From the NCBI GenBank assembly GCA_049596455.1, contig JBMYLP010000004.1, forward strand, positions 67,469-131,468: a stretch of DNA of 64,000 bases, in the 5' to 3' direction. The DNA comes from UBA7446 sp049596455 (GTDB taxonomy: Bacteria; Bacteroidota; Bacteroidia; Flavobacteriales; Flavobacteriaceae). Both the position numbers and the translations under genes were made by a program. Numbering within the stretch: the first letter of the stretch is position 1; every line of letters begins with the position of its first letter. This document shows, one piece after another, positions 1-8,037 of the stretch. The notes beneath the pieces were generated by a model. It made no database searches. It had not been told where the DNA came from and was given only the letters and a program-made list of their open reading frames with translations.

Positions 1-1
1 A

Positions 2-928
2 CAACACCTTGTTACTTACTTGAAGGGCATGACTATGGGTGCGGCTGATGTGGTGCCGGGAGTTTCTGGTGGTACCATTGCGCTGATAACGCATATTTAC
101 GAACGTCTTATCAATGCTATTGACACCATTTCCATTACACTTGTTTTACAACTTTTCACCTCAAAACGTAAAGAAGCTTGGAATAAACTAGATGGAAGTT
201 TTTTACTTGCGTTAACTCTCGGGATTGGTACAAGTATTTTGCTTGTCACAGGGGGTATTTCATGGCTTCTTGAGCACTACCCTATTCCCCTTTGGGCATT
301 CTTTTTTGGGCTGATTTTAGGCAGTGCTTTTGTGCTGAAAAACGCCATTAACCAATGGAATATTACTTCGGTCTTAATGTTGCTTTTGGGTGCATTTCTT
401 GCCTTTGGCATTGGCTTGGTTACACCCTCCCAAGGATCAGAAAGCTTACTTTACCTATTTTTTTGTGGTATGCTAGTCGTAATTGCTATGATACTTCCAG
501 GAATTTCGGGTGCTTTTATTCTTATTTTATTAGGGGCTTATGGCACAGCATTAGATACCGTTGACCAATTAAAGGCATTTGAACTCGAAGGATTTATAGT
601 GTTTGCTGTTATGGCAAGCGGCGGCTTAGTAGGATTAAAAGTTTTTGCAAAGTTACTACGCTGGCTATTCTCCAATTACAAAAACATGGTTTTGGCAACC
701 ATGACGGGCTTTCTATTGGGGTCTTTGTACAAGGTGTGGCCATGGAAGAAAGTAACCCAATACTACATCAATAGCAGTGGTGAACGCACGCCCTTAACTT
801 CAGTTTCTGTAGTTCCAGATGTATTAAGCGCAGACGCGCAAGTACTCCTTGCTGCCAGCTCCTTTATATTTGGATTGCTTCTGTTGTTTTTTCTAGAACG
901 TTTAAGCAAAAACAAATCGCATGCATAA
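2..928 (+). CDS. DUF368 membrane protein, 5' end cut by the window (probable C55-P translocase)
   Basis: Polytopic inner-membrane protein of the DUF368 family. Members (PopT) have been linked experimentally to recycling of undecaprenyl phosphate across the membrane. The family signature GAADVVPGVSGGTIA is near the visible N-terminus, and a second half-repeat with LPGISGAFILILLG follows about 150 residues later, giving the internal duplication typical of the family. The reading frame is open to the window edge (upstream codons read QHLVTYLKGM), so the true start lies outside. The TTG at 20 is an internal Leu codon, not a start. Its 3' end overlaps the next DUF368 gene by 8 bp, so the two are translationally coupled. 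Family assignment is firm; the substrate is taken from family knowledge. Confidence 0.9.
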   Translation, partial: QHLVTYLKGMTMGAADVVPGVSGGTIALITHIYERLINAIDTISITLVLQLFTSKRKEAWNKLDGSFLLALTLGIGTSILLVTGGISWLLEHYPIPLWAFFFGLILGSAFVLKNAINQWNITSVLMLLLGAFLAFGIGLVTPSQGSESLLYLFFCGMLVVIAMILPGISGAFILILLGAYGTALDTVDQLKAFELEGFIVFAVMASGGLVGLKVFAKLLRWLFSNYKNMVLATMTGFLLGSLYKVWPWKKVTQYYINSSGERTPLTSVSVVPDVLSADAQVLLAASSFIFGLLLLFFLERLSKNKSHA

Positions 929-1847
929 TCGTTCTTTTTCAGATTATGGATTGCTTATGCTTAAAGGCATTGCCATGGGTATTGCCAATAAAATTCCAGG
1001 TGTATCGGGGGGTATTGTTGCAGTAGTAACAGGTTTTTACAAAGAGCTCATTTTTTCATTTCAACGCCTAAATTTTAAGGCGGTGTATTTACTTTTTAGA
1101 GGACGTTTTCGGACGTTTTGGCAATATATAAACGGTACATTTTTAAGCGTCTTACTGCTTGGAGTTGTTCTTAGTTATTTCACCCTATCGCTGCTATTGG
1201 ACGTTGCGCTATCTACCTATCCACATCACGTTTGGGCAATTTTCTTTGGCTTGGTTTTGGCATCAGCACTATTATTATTTCGAGACTACAACACATGGCA
1301 CGCCAAAACCATTGTGTTTGCGGTCATTGGACTTGCCGTTGGTGTTGGGCTTAGCATTTTATCACCCTCAGAACAAAATGCATCTTTGTTTTATGTATTT
1401 TTATGTGGGATTGTCAGTATTGTAGGCATGACCTTGCCAGGGCTTTCTGGATCTTTTCTACTAATACTCATGGGGAATTATACCTTCCTTTTGGTGGATG
1501 CAGTAAATGGGTTTGGCAGATGGGTTATCTCCCCTTTTTCACATGCAGAATTGGCTTTGCAAGACGCACGCTATGCGCTAATTTTTGGTGTGTTTTTAAC
1601 AGGCTCGTTAGTAGGCATAAGTGGTTTGTCCGCTCTTATTCATCGTATTCAACAAAAAGCTAATGACGAGTTACAAGCCACACTCATCGGCTTTGTATTT
1701 GGCTCATTATTCATACTTTGGCCTACAAACAGGACGGTTGCTACACAGGCATCTATTTCAGGGCAATCGCTTTTTTGGATTATTTTTTGGGGATTGATTG
1801 GATTGACAATCGTTTTTGTGTTGGATTATTATGAGCGAAGAAAATAA
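921..1847 (+). CDS. DUF368 membrane protein, second tandem copy
   Basis: A 308-residue paralogue of the preceding gene with about eight predicted membrane helices. It carries both family signatures, NKIPGVSGGIVAVVTG near residue 25 and LPGLSGSFLLILMG near residue 170. In the first signature the usual AADVVPG is replaced by ANKIPG, so the two copies have diverged at the conserved loop. It starts inside the end of copy one (ATG 921, previous stop 926-928) and its last 17 bp overlap the aroE start, so the three genes form one transcription unit. It probably moves a polyprenyl phosphate carrier used for wall or surface glycan synthesis; whether both copies share a substrate cannot be seen. Confidence 0.88.
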   Translation: MHNRSFSDYGLLMLKGIAMGIANKIPGVSGGIVAVVTGFYKELIFSFQRLNFKAVYLLFRGRFRTFWQYINGTFLSVLLLGVVLSYFTLSLLLDVALSTYPHHVWAIFFGLVLASALLLFRDYNTWHAKTIVFAVIGLAVGVGLSILSPSEQNASLFYVFLCGIVSIVGMTLPGLSGSFLLILMGNYTFLLVDAVNGFGRWVISPFSHAELALQDARYALIFGVFLTGSLVGISGLSALIHRIQQKANDELQATLIGFVFGSLFILWPTNRTVATQASISGQSLFWIIFWGLIGLTIVFVLDYYERRK

Positions 1848-2577
1848 GCAGCTTTTTGGACTTTTGGGGCGGGGTATTGATTACTCGTTTTCAAGAACCT
1901 ATTTTTCGGAAAAATTTAAGAGGGAGAAGTTACTGCATTGCAGTTATGAGAATTTTGATTTGCCCAATCTTAATGACTTTAAAGAAACACTTCAAAGACC
2001 ACATTTGAGGGGTATGAACGTAACCATACCCTACAAGCAAGAAGTCATGCCGTTCTTGGACGATTTGGATGAGGTTTCAAAAGCTATTGGCGCGGTAAAC
2101 ACCATTGTTTTTGAGAAAAATGGCACAACCAAAGGCTACAACACAGACCACATTGGATTTAGTGAAAGTGTTACAACTTTACTACACGAACAGGTCACTG
2201 ATGCGCTTATTTTGGGTACTGGTGGCGCATCCAAAGCCATTGTATATGCGCTAAACAAAATGGGCATTCGTACGCAATATGTGTCTAGGAAGCGTTCAGA
2301 AATTGCTTTAGGGTATGATGAGATTTCAGCGGAATTGATTAAAAAACACAAACTTATTGTAAACTGCACACCACTGGGTACATTTCCAAACATTGAAGAA
2401 AAACCAGATATAGATTACGCCTCACTAACCCCTAAGCATGTGCTCTTTGATTTAATCTACAACCCTAACGAAACTGCTTTTATGAAAGAAGGAGCAAGAT
2501 ATGGGGCTATGGTTTCCAATGGTCAAGCCATGCTTGTAGGGCAAGCAGAGGCTTCATGGAAATTATGGAATCGTTAA
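1831..2577 (+). CDS. aroE: shikimate dehydrogenase
   Basis: NADPH-dependent reduction of 3-dehydroshikimate to shikimate in aromatic amino-acid synthesis, cytosolic. About 248 residues. Visible features: the N-terminal substrate motif GRGIDYSFSRTYF in the divergent form usual in Bacteroidota, NVTIPYKQ with the catalytic Lys, NTD at the active site, the nucleotide-binding loop LGTGGASKA, NCTPLGT, and the C-terminal GQAMLVGQAEASW. ATG at 1831 is chosen because homologues start just before the LFGLLG strand; the frame extends upstream only through the preceding DUF368 gene. It overlaps that gene by 17 bp. A candidate promoter for the next gene begins right after its stop. Confidence 0.95.
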   Translation: MSEENKQLFGLLGRGIDYSFSRTYFSEKFKREKLLHCSYENFDLPNLNDFKETLQRPHLRGMNVTIPYKQEVMPFLDDLDEVSKAIGAVNTIVFEKNGTTKGYNTDHIGFSESVTTLLHEQVTDALILGTGGASKAIVYALNKMGIRTQYVSRKRSEIALGYDEISAELIKKHKLIVNCTPLGTFPNIEEKPDIDYASLTPKHVLFDLIYNPNETAFMKEGARYGAMVSNGQAMLVGQAEASWKLWNR

Positions 2578-2581
2578 TTTT

Positions 2582-2612
2582 TTTGACCCCTTTGTGATAA
2601 ATTGTATATTCG
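2582..2612 (+). promoter_or_regulatory. candidate promoter of the DUF349 gene
   Basis: TTTG at 2582-2585 and TATATTCG at 2605-2612 are separated by 19 bp, matching the Bacteroidota -33 / -7 arrangement (TTTG, TAnnTTTG) with one mismatch in the -7 box. Predicted transcription begins near 2616, so most of the downstream palindrome (2614-2631) would be in the transcript. Confidence 0.5.
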
Positions 2613-2613
2613 A

Positions 2614-2631
2614 CATGATTTTAAAATCATG
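2614..2631. repeat. 18-bp perfect palindrome over the DUF349 start codon
   Basis: CATGATTTTAAAATCATG is a perfect 18-bp palindrome. Its last three bases are the first ATG of the downstream gene, and it begins two bases after the candidate -7 box. It could be an operator for a dimeric repressor placed at the transcription start. As RNA it has no loop and would form only a weak hairpin, so a DNA-binding role is the more natural reading. Confidence 0.6.
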
Positions 2632-4584
2632 ACTATGTTGGAACACACCGACAACGACTCGCTTAAAGCGAACGAAGAAACCGTAAGTGAACAAACTTCT
2701 AAACAGGCTCCAGAAAATGAAACAGCACCTTCTGAATCTGTTGAGGACACCCCTCATTTGGAGGAAGAAACTATTGATGTAACCGAGGATGATTCTGCTG
2801 ATAAAACGGAAAGTGAGGAAATAGCAGCAGATGAGACAGTATCAGAAGAATCTGAAAAGGAGTCAAAAGAAGCTGAGGCGATAGAAAAGTTTGAAGCAAT
2901 GGAGCCTAAAGAATTGCTTAGCTTTTTTGCAGATAAGCTTAAAACCGAATCTGTTCAACATTTAAAACCAACCATTGAGCCGTTGGTAAAAGTGTTTAAT
3001 CAAAAATTAGCAGCTGAAACAGCACAACAAAAAGAATCGTTTTTAGCAGAAGGTGGAAATCCAGATGCGTTTTACTTCAATCCGCCCATAAAAAAAGAAT
3101 TTAATGAGCTATTTCGACGCTACAAATCAGATCGCGGCACCTATTACCGAAGTCTTGAGGAAAAGCAGCAAAAAAACTTAGCTTATCGTTTAGCACTAAT
3201 CGAAGAACTTAAAGGACTTATAAACGTAGATCAAAATATCAATACAACTTATAATCAATTTAAGGATTTACAAAAAAGATGGAAAGAGTCTGGGCAGGTT
3301 CCCCGAATGGAGGCAAATAACATCTGGAAAACCTACCACCACCACGTAGGTCATTTTTACGATTTTTTACACCTAAATAGAGAGCTACGAGAATTGGATT
3401 TTAAATTCAATTTAGAAGAAAAACTCAAAATTTGTGAGCAGGCTGAAACATTGGCTGCAATGGATGATATCTCTAAAGCATTTCGTCACTTACAAACGCT
3501 TCACAAAAAATGGAAAGATGAGCTAGGACCTGTGGACAAAGAACACAGCGAACAAGTCTGGGAGCGCTTTAGTGCGGCTACCAAAATTATTCACGATAAG
3601 CGAAGGTATTTTCTTAAAAACCAAGAAGAAATCTTTGAAGAAAACTTGATGAAAAAACAGGCAATCATCACGCAAATACAAGATTTATTAGCCACAGAAA
3701 TCTCATCAAAAACCAATATACATCAGTTTACGAAAACATACGAAGGACTCAGGGAGTCATTCTTTGAAGTGGGTAAAATCCCAACAAAAAAACGTGATGC
3801 CATTTGGGATGAATTCAAAAAAACAGCAAAAGTATTTCGCAAAAAGCGAACACAGTATTACAAACAACTAAAGCGCATTTTTGCAGAGAATAATGAAAAG
3901 CGAAAAGCACTTATTGAACAAGTTCAAGCATTAAAAACAGAAACAAATTTTAAAGAAACTACCCCGAAAATTATCGCATTACAAAAAGAATGGAAAACAA
4001 CATTCCCAGTAAGCAGAAAAGATGAAGGGGAATTATGGGCTGAATTTAGAGGTGCATGCAATGAATATTTTGATAAGCTTGACGCAACTCGGAACAAAGC
4101 GAGCAAAGAGGAACAGGAACATTTTGCTCAAAAATCTAAATTGCTTGATACGCTAAAAAAAGCGTTGGATAACAACGATGAAAGTTTGGAAATTGACACA
4201 ATTGTTAGCAATTGGAACAGCATTGGGCGTGTACCTAAAAACAAATCCAAAATTGAGCACGAGTTTAGTAGGCTAGCTGAAAAAGCGTATAAATCTGCAG
4301 GGCTATCCAAAGCTGAAATCACCCAGAAAAGCTATCAAAACAAATTGGATGGAATGCGCGGAAATGACGATACCATCCGCAAAGAAACACATTCGCTTAA
4401 ACGCAGAATTGATGAAATCAAACAGGAAATCATCCAACTTGAAACCAACCTACAGTTTTTTGGGAAAAATCAGGAGAAAAACCCAATTGTAGTTAAGGTT
4501 AGACAAGACATTGCAAAACAACAAGAACGTTTGGACGAACTAACAGAAAAAAAACGACTCATCAGGCAACTCCAAAAAGATTAG
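2629..4584 (+). CDS. DUF349 repeat protein with acidic N-terminal region
   Basis: A large, highly charged cytosolic protein of about 651 residues, function not established. Residues 5-88 are a low-complexity, Glu/Asp/Ser-rich stretch, probably disordered. The rest consists of several DUF349 repeats, each a helical module of about 70 residues with a recurring LQKRWKESGQVPR-like segment (LQKEWKTTFPVSR, WNSIGRVPKNK and others). The C-terminus is a coiled coil rich in Lys/Glu. Starts at 2629 or 2635 (MTM or ML) are both possible; neither has a clear ribosome-binding site. Its stop overlaps the stop of convergent mazG (TTAG, 4581-4584), and no terminator is visible between them. Confidence 0.85.
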   Translation: MTMLEHTDNDSLKANEETVSEQTSKQAPENETAPSESVEDTPHLEEETIDVTEDDSADKTESEEIAADETVSEESEKESKEAEAIEKFEAMEPKELLSFFADKLKTESVQHLKPTIEPLVKVFNQKLAAETAQQKESFLAEGGNPDAFYFNPPIKKEFNELFRRYKSDRGTYYRSLEEKQQKNLAYRLALIEELKGLINVDQNINTTYNQFKDLQKRWKESGQVPRMEANNIWKTYHHHVGHFYDFLHLNRELRELDFKFNLEEKLKICEQAETLAAMDDISKAFRHLQTLHKKWKDELGPVDKEHSEQVWERFSAATKIIHDKRRYFLKNQEEIFEENLMKKQAIITQIQDLLATEISSKTNIHQFTKTYEGLRESFFEVGKIPTKKRDAIWDEFKKTAKVFRKKRTQYYKQLKRIFAENNEKRKALIEQVQALKTETNFKETTPKIIALQKEWKTTFPVSRKDEGELWAEFRGACNEYFDKLDATRNKASKEEQEHFAQKSKLLDTLKKALDNNDESLEIDTIVSNWNSIGRVPKNKSKIEHEFSRLAEKAYKSAGLSKAEITQKSYQNKLDGMRGNDDTIRKETHSLKRRIDEIKQEIIQLETNLQFFGKNQEKNPIVVKVRQDIAKQQERLDELTEKKRLIRQLQKD

Positions 4585-5363
4585 CCCACTGCTTTTTTTG
4601 CGGTTTGCCAAAGCGACTCCCACTGAGCAGCTGTTAATGAATTTAATGTCAAGTGTTGCTCCTTAGCCGCTTCTTCCATCGCTGTAAAACGCATCCTAAA
4701 TCGGTTGTTGGTAGACGCTAATGCATCATCAGAATTGATACCAAGAAAACGCGCATAATTTACCAGTGAAAAGAACACATCGCCAAGTTCGGCGGCAATT
4801 TTTTCTTTGTTATCCTGTGTGATTTCGTGTTCCAACTCACGAAGTTCCTCTTTGATTTTTTCTTTTACTCCATCAATGGAATCCCAGTCAAAACCAATGC
4901 CAGCAGCTTTGTCTTGCATACGGCTAGCCATAACCAAACTGGGTAAGCTTTTGGGCACTCCCGAGAGCACACTCTTGTTACCTTCTTTGAGTTTTAGCTG
5001 CTCCCAATTTTTTTTAACCTCTTCGTCATCAGCTACAGAAACGTCTCCATAAATATGTGGATGGCGTTGGATAAGTTTTTCTGAGATAGACTTTGCCACA
5101 TCGCCTATATCAAACGCATCTTGCTCACTACCAATTTTGGCATAAAAAATAATGTGCAAAAGCACATCACCCAACTCCTTTTTAATACCATCCAAATCCT
5201 CCTCTAATAGTGCTTCGCTAAGCTCATAAGTTTCCTCAATAGTCAAGTGCCTAAGCGACTGAAAGGTTTGTTTTTTGTCCCAAGGACAACCTTCGCGAAG
5301 TTCGTCCATTATAGTCAGCAAACGATCAAGTGCTTTAAGCTGTTGGGTGCGTTTGTTATCCAT
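4581..5363 (-). CDS. mazG: nucleoside triphosphate pyrophosphohydrolase MazG
   Basis: Hydrolyses (d)NTPs to NMP and pyrophosphate, a house-cleaning role. 260 residues with two MazG modules. The first has the Mg-binding EETYE plus ELGDVLLHI motif (residues about 45-75) and the preceding GCPWDKKQT signature. The second has EIAAELGDVFFSLVNYAR-type residues around 190-215. The length is normal for the family. It is the last gene of a ruvX-def-mazG operon: its ATG overlaps the def stop by one base. Confidence 0.95.
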   Translation of the reverse strand: MDNKRTQQLKALDRLLTIMDELREGCPWDKKQTFQSLRHLTIEETYELSEALLEEDLDGIKKELGDVLLHIIFYAKIGSEQDAFDIGDVAKSISEKLIQRHPHIYGDVSVADDEEVKKNWEQLKLKEGNKSVLSGVPKSLPSLVMASRMQDKAAGIGFDWDSIDGVKEKIKEELRELEHEITQDNKEKIAAELGDVFFSLVNYARFLGINSDDALASTNNRFRMRFTAMEEAAKEQHLTLNSLTAAQWESLWQTAKKAVG

Positions 5364-5953
5364 TAGCGGATATTGTTTTTATTTGGAAAACGCATGGCAT
5401 AATCAGGATTAATTTTTCCTTTCGAAATTTGTGCCAGTTTTGTCTTAAGCAGTTTCTTTTTTAGGGGGCCTAACTTGTCAGTAAACAAAATTCCTTCGAT
5501 GTGATCGTATTCGTGTTGGATAATTCTGGAAGCAATGCCGCTATATTCTGCGTTTACAAACTCAAAATCTTCGTTGTAATATTCAATCTCAATGGTAGTT
5601 AATCGAGTAACGTCTTCTCTAATATCTGGAATACTCAAACAGCCTTCGTTAAAGGTTTCTTGTGGTCCACTGTAGGATACAATTTCTGGATTGATAAACA
5701 CCTTTTTAAAGTTTCGTAACTCACGTTGCTCGATATTGTCTATGCTATTATCATTTGCAAACGGACTGCCATCTACCACAAATAACCTAAGAGATTCGCC
5801 AACTTGAGGTGCTGCCAAGCCCACGCCATGCGCAGCATACATGGTTTCCCACATGTCACTGATGAGTTTATTAAGGTAAGGGTGTTTTTTGGTAACAGGC
5901 GCCGCCTTCTTTTTTAGTACGGGATCGCCGTATGCAATAATAGGAAGTATCAT
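5363..5953 (-). CDS. def: peptide deformylase
   Basis: Removes the formyl group from nascent N-termini; Fe/Zn metalloenzyme acting at the ribosome exit. 196 residues. All three catalytic motifs are present: GVGLAAPQVG (residues about 46-55), EGCLSIP with the metal-ligand Cys, and QHEYDHIEG with the two His ligands and catalytic Glu. The start ATG overlaps the ruvX stop (ATGA), so the two are coupled. The C-terminal tail (KGKINPDYAMRFP) is typical of Bacteroidota deformylases. Confidence 0.97.
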   Translation of the reverse strand: MILPIIAYGDPVLKKKAAPVTKKHPYLNKLISDMWETMYAAHGVGLAAPQVGESLRLFVVDGSPFANDNSIDNIEQRELRNFKKVFINPEIVSYSGPQETFNEGCLSIPDIREDVTRLTTIEIEYYNEDFEFVNAEYSGIASRIIQHEYDHIEGILFTDKLGPLKKKLLKTKLAQISKGKINPDYAMRFPNKNNIR

Positions 5954-6369
5954 ATGCGTTGGTGTTGATCTAAATACCCCTGCAAGATAAGCGTTGCGCT
6001 TAATTTGTCAATGACTTCTTTTTTTTGGCGCATTTTTTTGGGTGCACCACTTTGAAAAAGTGCTTGTTGCGCCATTTTAGAAGTATATCGTTCATCGTAA
6101 CGTACGATGTCAAGCGAGGGAAGCTCACGTTTAATCTTAGGTAAAAAAACAGCAATTTTAGACTCTATTTCAGAGGGTGTGTTGTCGCGTTGCTTAGGTT
6201 CTCCAACAACCAAAGTCGTTACTTTTTCTGTGGAGGTGTAGGTTTTTATAAATGAAATTAATTTATCTGGCGAAACCGTATCCAGTCCAAAAGCACAGGT
6301 CTGCAATGGGTCTGTAACCGCAATGCCGCAGCGTTTTGTTCCATAATCTATTGCCATAATACGTGCCAT
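5950..6369 (-). CDS. ruvX: putative Holliday junction resolvase RuvX/YqgF
   Basis: RNase H-fold nuclease of the YqgF family, implicated in 16S pre-rRNA 5' maturation and in DNA junction resolution. About 139 residues. It opens with MARIMAIDYGTKRCGIA, carrying the first catalytic Asp; a middle Glu follows in the VVGEPKQ segment and RYDERYTSKMA lies near the C-terminus. ATG 6369 is chosen because the family always begins within a few residues of the IDYG strand; the frame extends 18 codons upstream, but through the -7 box. A perfect TAnnTTTG box ends 4 nt before this ATG, which predicts a leaderless transcript. Confidence 0.92.
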   Translation of the reverse strand: MARIMAIDYGTKRCGIAVTDPLQTCAFGLDTVSPDKLISFIKTYTSTEKVTTLVVGEPKQRDNTPSEIESKIAVFLPKIKRELPSLDIVRYDERYTSKMAQQALFQSGAPKKMRQKKEVIDKLSATLILQGYLDQHQRI

Positions 6370-6373
6370 ATGA

Positions 6374-6381
6374 CAAAGGTA
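6374..6381 (-). promoter_or_regulatory. -7 box of the ruvX-def-mazG operon
   Basis: On the minus strand TACCTTTG, a perfect TAnnTTTG match, ends 4 nt before the ruvX ATG. No TTTG at the usual 19-21 bp spacing was found; the nearest TTG is about 24 bp away. Transcription should start at or next to the A of the start codon. Confidence 0.55.
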
Positions 6382-6428
6382 GGCAATGATTTTTTGAGAA
6401 TGCATCAACGGGTTTGCTTTCAAGACTG

Positions 6429-6436
6429 TATCTTTG
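6429..6436 (+). promoter_or_regulatory. -7 box of dapD
   Basis: TATCTTTG matches TAnnTTTG exactly. Its last three bases are a TTG in frame with dapD, but lying inside the promoter this cannot be the translation start, which supports ATG 6449. The predicted leader is about 8 nt and A-rich. No -33 TTTG at good spacing. Confidence 0.55.
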
Positions 6437-6448
6437 AAAAAAAATTAC

Positions 6449-7258
6449 ATGAGCAGAGCATTAATTGAAGCCGCTTGGGATAACCGCGCACTATTACAAG
6501 AAGAAGAAACACAGGCTGCTATTCGTTCCATTATTGAGCAATTAGATCAAGGAACATTACGAGTTGCCACACCAACCGCAAACGGTTGGGAAGTAAATGA
6601 ATGGGTAAAAAAAGCCGTAGTGCTATACTTTCCCATTCAACAAATGGAAACCGTTGAAGCAGGTCCATTAGAATTTCACGATAAAATTCCACTCAAAACT
6701 GGTTATAAAGAAAAAGGTATTCGCGTGGTGCCGCATGCCGTAGCACGAAAAGGCGCATACATTTCTGCAGGAACGATTTTAATGCCTTCATATGTAAATA
6801 TTGGTGCTTATGTAGACGAGGGCACTATGGTGGACACTTGGGCAACCGTAGGAAGCTGTGCTCAAATTGGCAAAAACGTTCACCTTAGTGGTGGTGTGGG
6901 CATCGGCGGTGTTTTGGAGCCGCTACAAGCTGCACCCGTAATCATTGAGGACAATGCTTTTATTGGCTCGCGCTGTATTGTAGTTGAGGGCGTTCGTGTA
7001 GAGGAAGAAGCTGTTTTGGGCGCCAATGTGGTATTAACAGGTTCTACTAAAATTATTGATGTTACTAGTGAAACCCCTGTGGAGCTAAAAGGACGTGTGC
7101 CAGCACGCTCTGTAGTTATTCCGGGTAGTTATACCAAAGCATTTGCAGCAGGAGAGTATCAAGTGCCTTGTGCGCTAATCATTGGCAAACGCAAAGAAAG
7201 CACCAACAAAAAAACATCGCTAAACGATGCCCTCAGAGAGCATAACGTTGCGGTGTAA
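6449..7258 (+). CDS. dapD: 2,3,4,5-tetrahydropyridine-2,6-dicarboxylate N-succinyltransferase
   Basis: Succinyl-CoA-dependent step of the lysine/diaminopimelate pathway, needed for peptidoglycan cross-bridges. About 269 residues. N-terminal helical domain (IEAAWDNRALL), then a left-handed parallel beta-helix of hexapeptide repeats from about residue 95 to 220 (GAYISAGTILMPSYVNIGAYV and following), and a C-terminal extension with CALIIGKRKESTNKK. Start chosen at ATG 6449, downstream of a perfect -7 box. It pairs with lysA elsewhere in the window to give two steps of the succinylase DAP route. A glycosyltransferase follows 5 bp after the stop. Confidence 0.97.
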   Translation: MSRALIEAAWDNRALLQEEETQAAIRSIIEQLDQGTLRVATPTANGWEVNEWVKKAVVLYFPIQQMETVEAGPLEFHDKIPLKTGYKEKGIRVVPHAVARKGAYISAGTILMPSYVNIGAYVDEGTMVDTWATVGSCAQIGKNVHLSGGVGIGGVLEPLQAAPVIIEDNAFIGSRCIVVEGVRVEEEAVLGANVVLTGSTKIIDVTSETPVELKGRVPARSVVIPGSYTKAFAAGEYQVPCALIIGKRKESTNKKTSLNDALREHNVAV

Positions 7259-7263
7259 TAGGT

Positions 7264-8037
7264 ATGGTCAGTGTTATTATTTCACATTATAACAATGTTG
7301 CAAATCTTGCACTAATTCTCGATGCGCTAACAAAACAAAGTGCTACAGGTTTTGAGGTTATTGTGTCTGAAGATGGACAAGACCCAAAAACGGCTGCATT
7401 TTTAGATTCAAAGCGATATCCCTTCCCACTCCAACATACCACCCAAGAAGATATTGGGTTTCGCAAAAATCGCATCCTTAATACCTCAATCCAAGCTGCA
7501 AAAGGTTCGTTTTTAGTTTTTATTGACGGCGATTGTATTCCGCACAAGCATTTTGTTAAGGCGTATCAGAAAGTAAAAGAAAGCAATAAAATTTGTTATG
7601 GAAGACGGGTAATGCTTTCTGAAAAAATAACTGCAACGCTCCAAAAGAAAATGCAGTTTGATGGATTGTCGCTATTAGATTTGATTTTAGGAGGCGCAAA
7701 AAAGTGTAAGGAAGGTATTTATACAAACGTTCCACTAAGCACAAAAGAACGAGGGCTAAAAGGGTGCAATTGGGGAATTAAGAAGGATTTATTAGTTCAA
7801 ATCAATGGATTTGACGAAGCTTACGTACATGCTGGTTTGGGTGAAGACTACGATATTGAGTGGCGTCTTGAGAGTGTTGGTATAAAAAAACACTCAATGA
7901 AAAATAAGGCAATAATTTATCACTTACATCATAAAAGGACATATAGTCAAGAAGGTATAAAAATTAATTTTAAAATTTTTCGAAAACGAGTTGAGTTAAA
8001 CGAGTTCGTGTGTAAAAATGGAATTATGAAAATCTAA
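7264..8037 (+). CDS. family 2 glycosyltransferase with C-terminal galactosyltransferase-type domain
   Basis: A 257-residue GT-A fold enzyme, cytosolic or membrane-associated, with unknown donor and acceptor. It opens with VSVIISHYNN, the GT2 first strand; VIVSEDGQDPKT supplies the nucleotide-binding Asp; VFIDGDCIPH is the DxD metal site (residues about 82-92). The C-terminal part GLKGCNWGIKKDLLVQINGFDE plus GLGEDYDIEWRL is the glyco_transf_7C signature seen in polymerase-type galactosyltransferases. It lies 5 bp after dapD and is probably co-transcribed. It shares overlapping stop codons (CTAA) with the convergent glycosyltransferase. Confidence 0.85.
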   Translation: MVSVIISHYNNVANLALILDALTKQSATGFEVIVSEDGQDPKTAAFLDSKRYPFPLQHTTQEDIGFRKNRILNTSIQAAKGSFLVFIDGDCIPHKHFVKAYQKVKESNKICYGRRVMLSEKITATLQKKMQFDGLSLLDLILGGAKKCKEGIYTNVPLSTKERGLKGCNWGIKKDLLVQINGFDEAYVHAGLGEDYDIEWRLESVGIKKHSMKNKAIIYHLHHKRTYSQEGIKINFKIFRKRVELNEFVCKNGIMKI

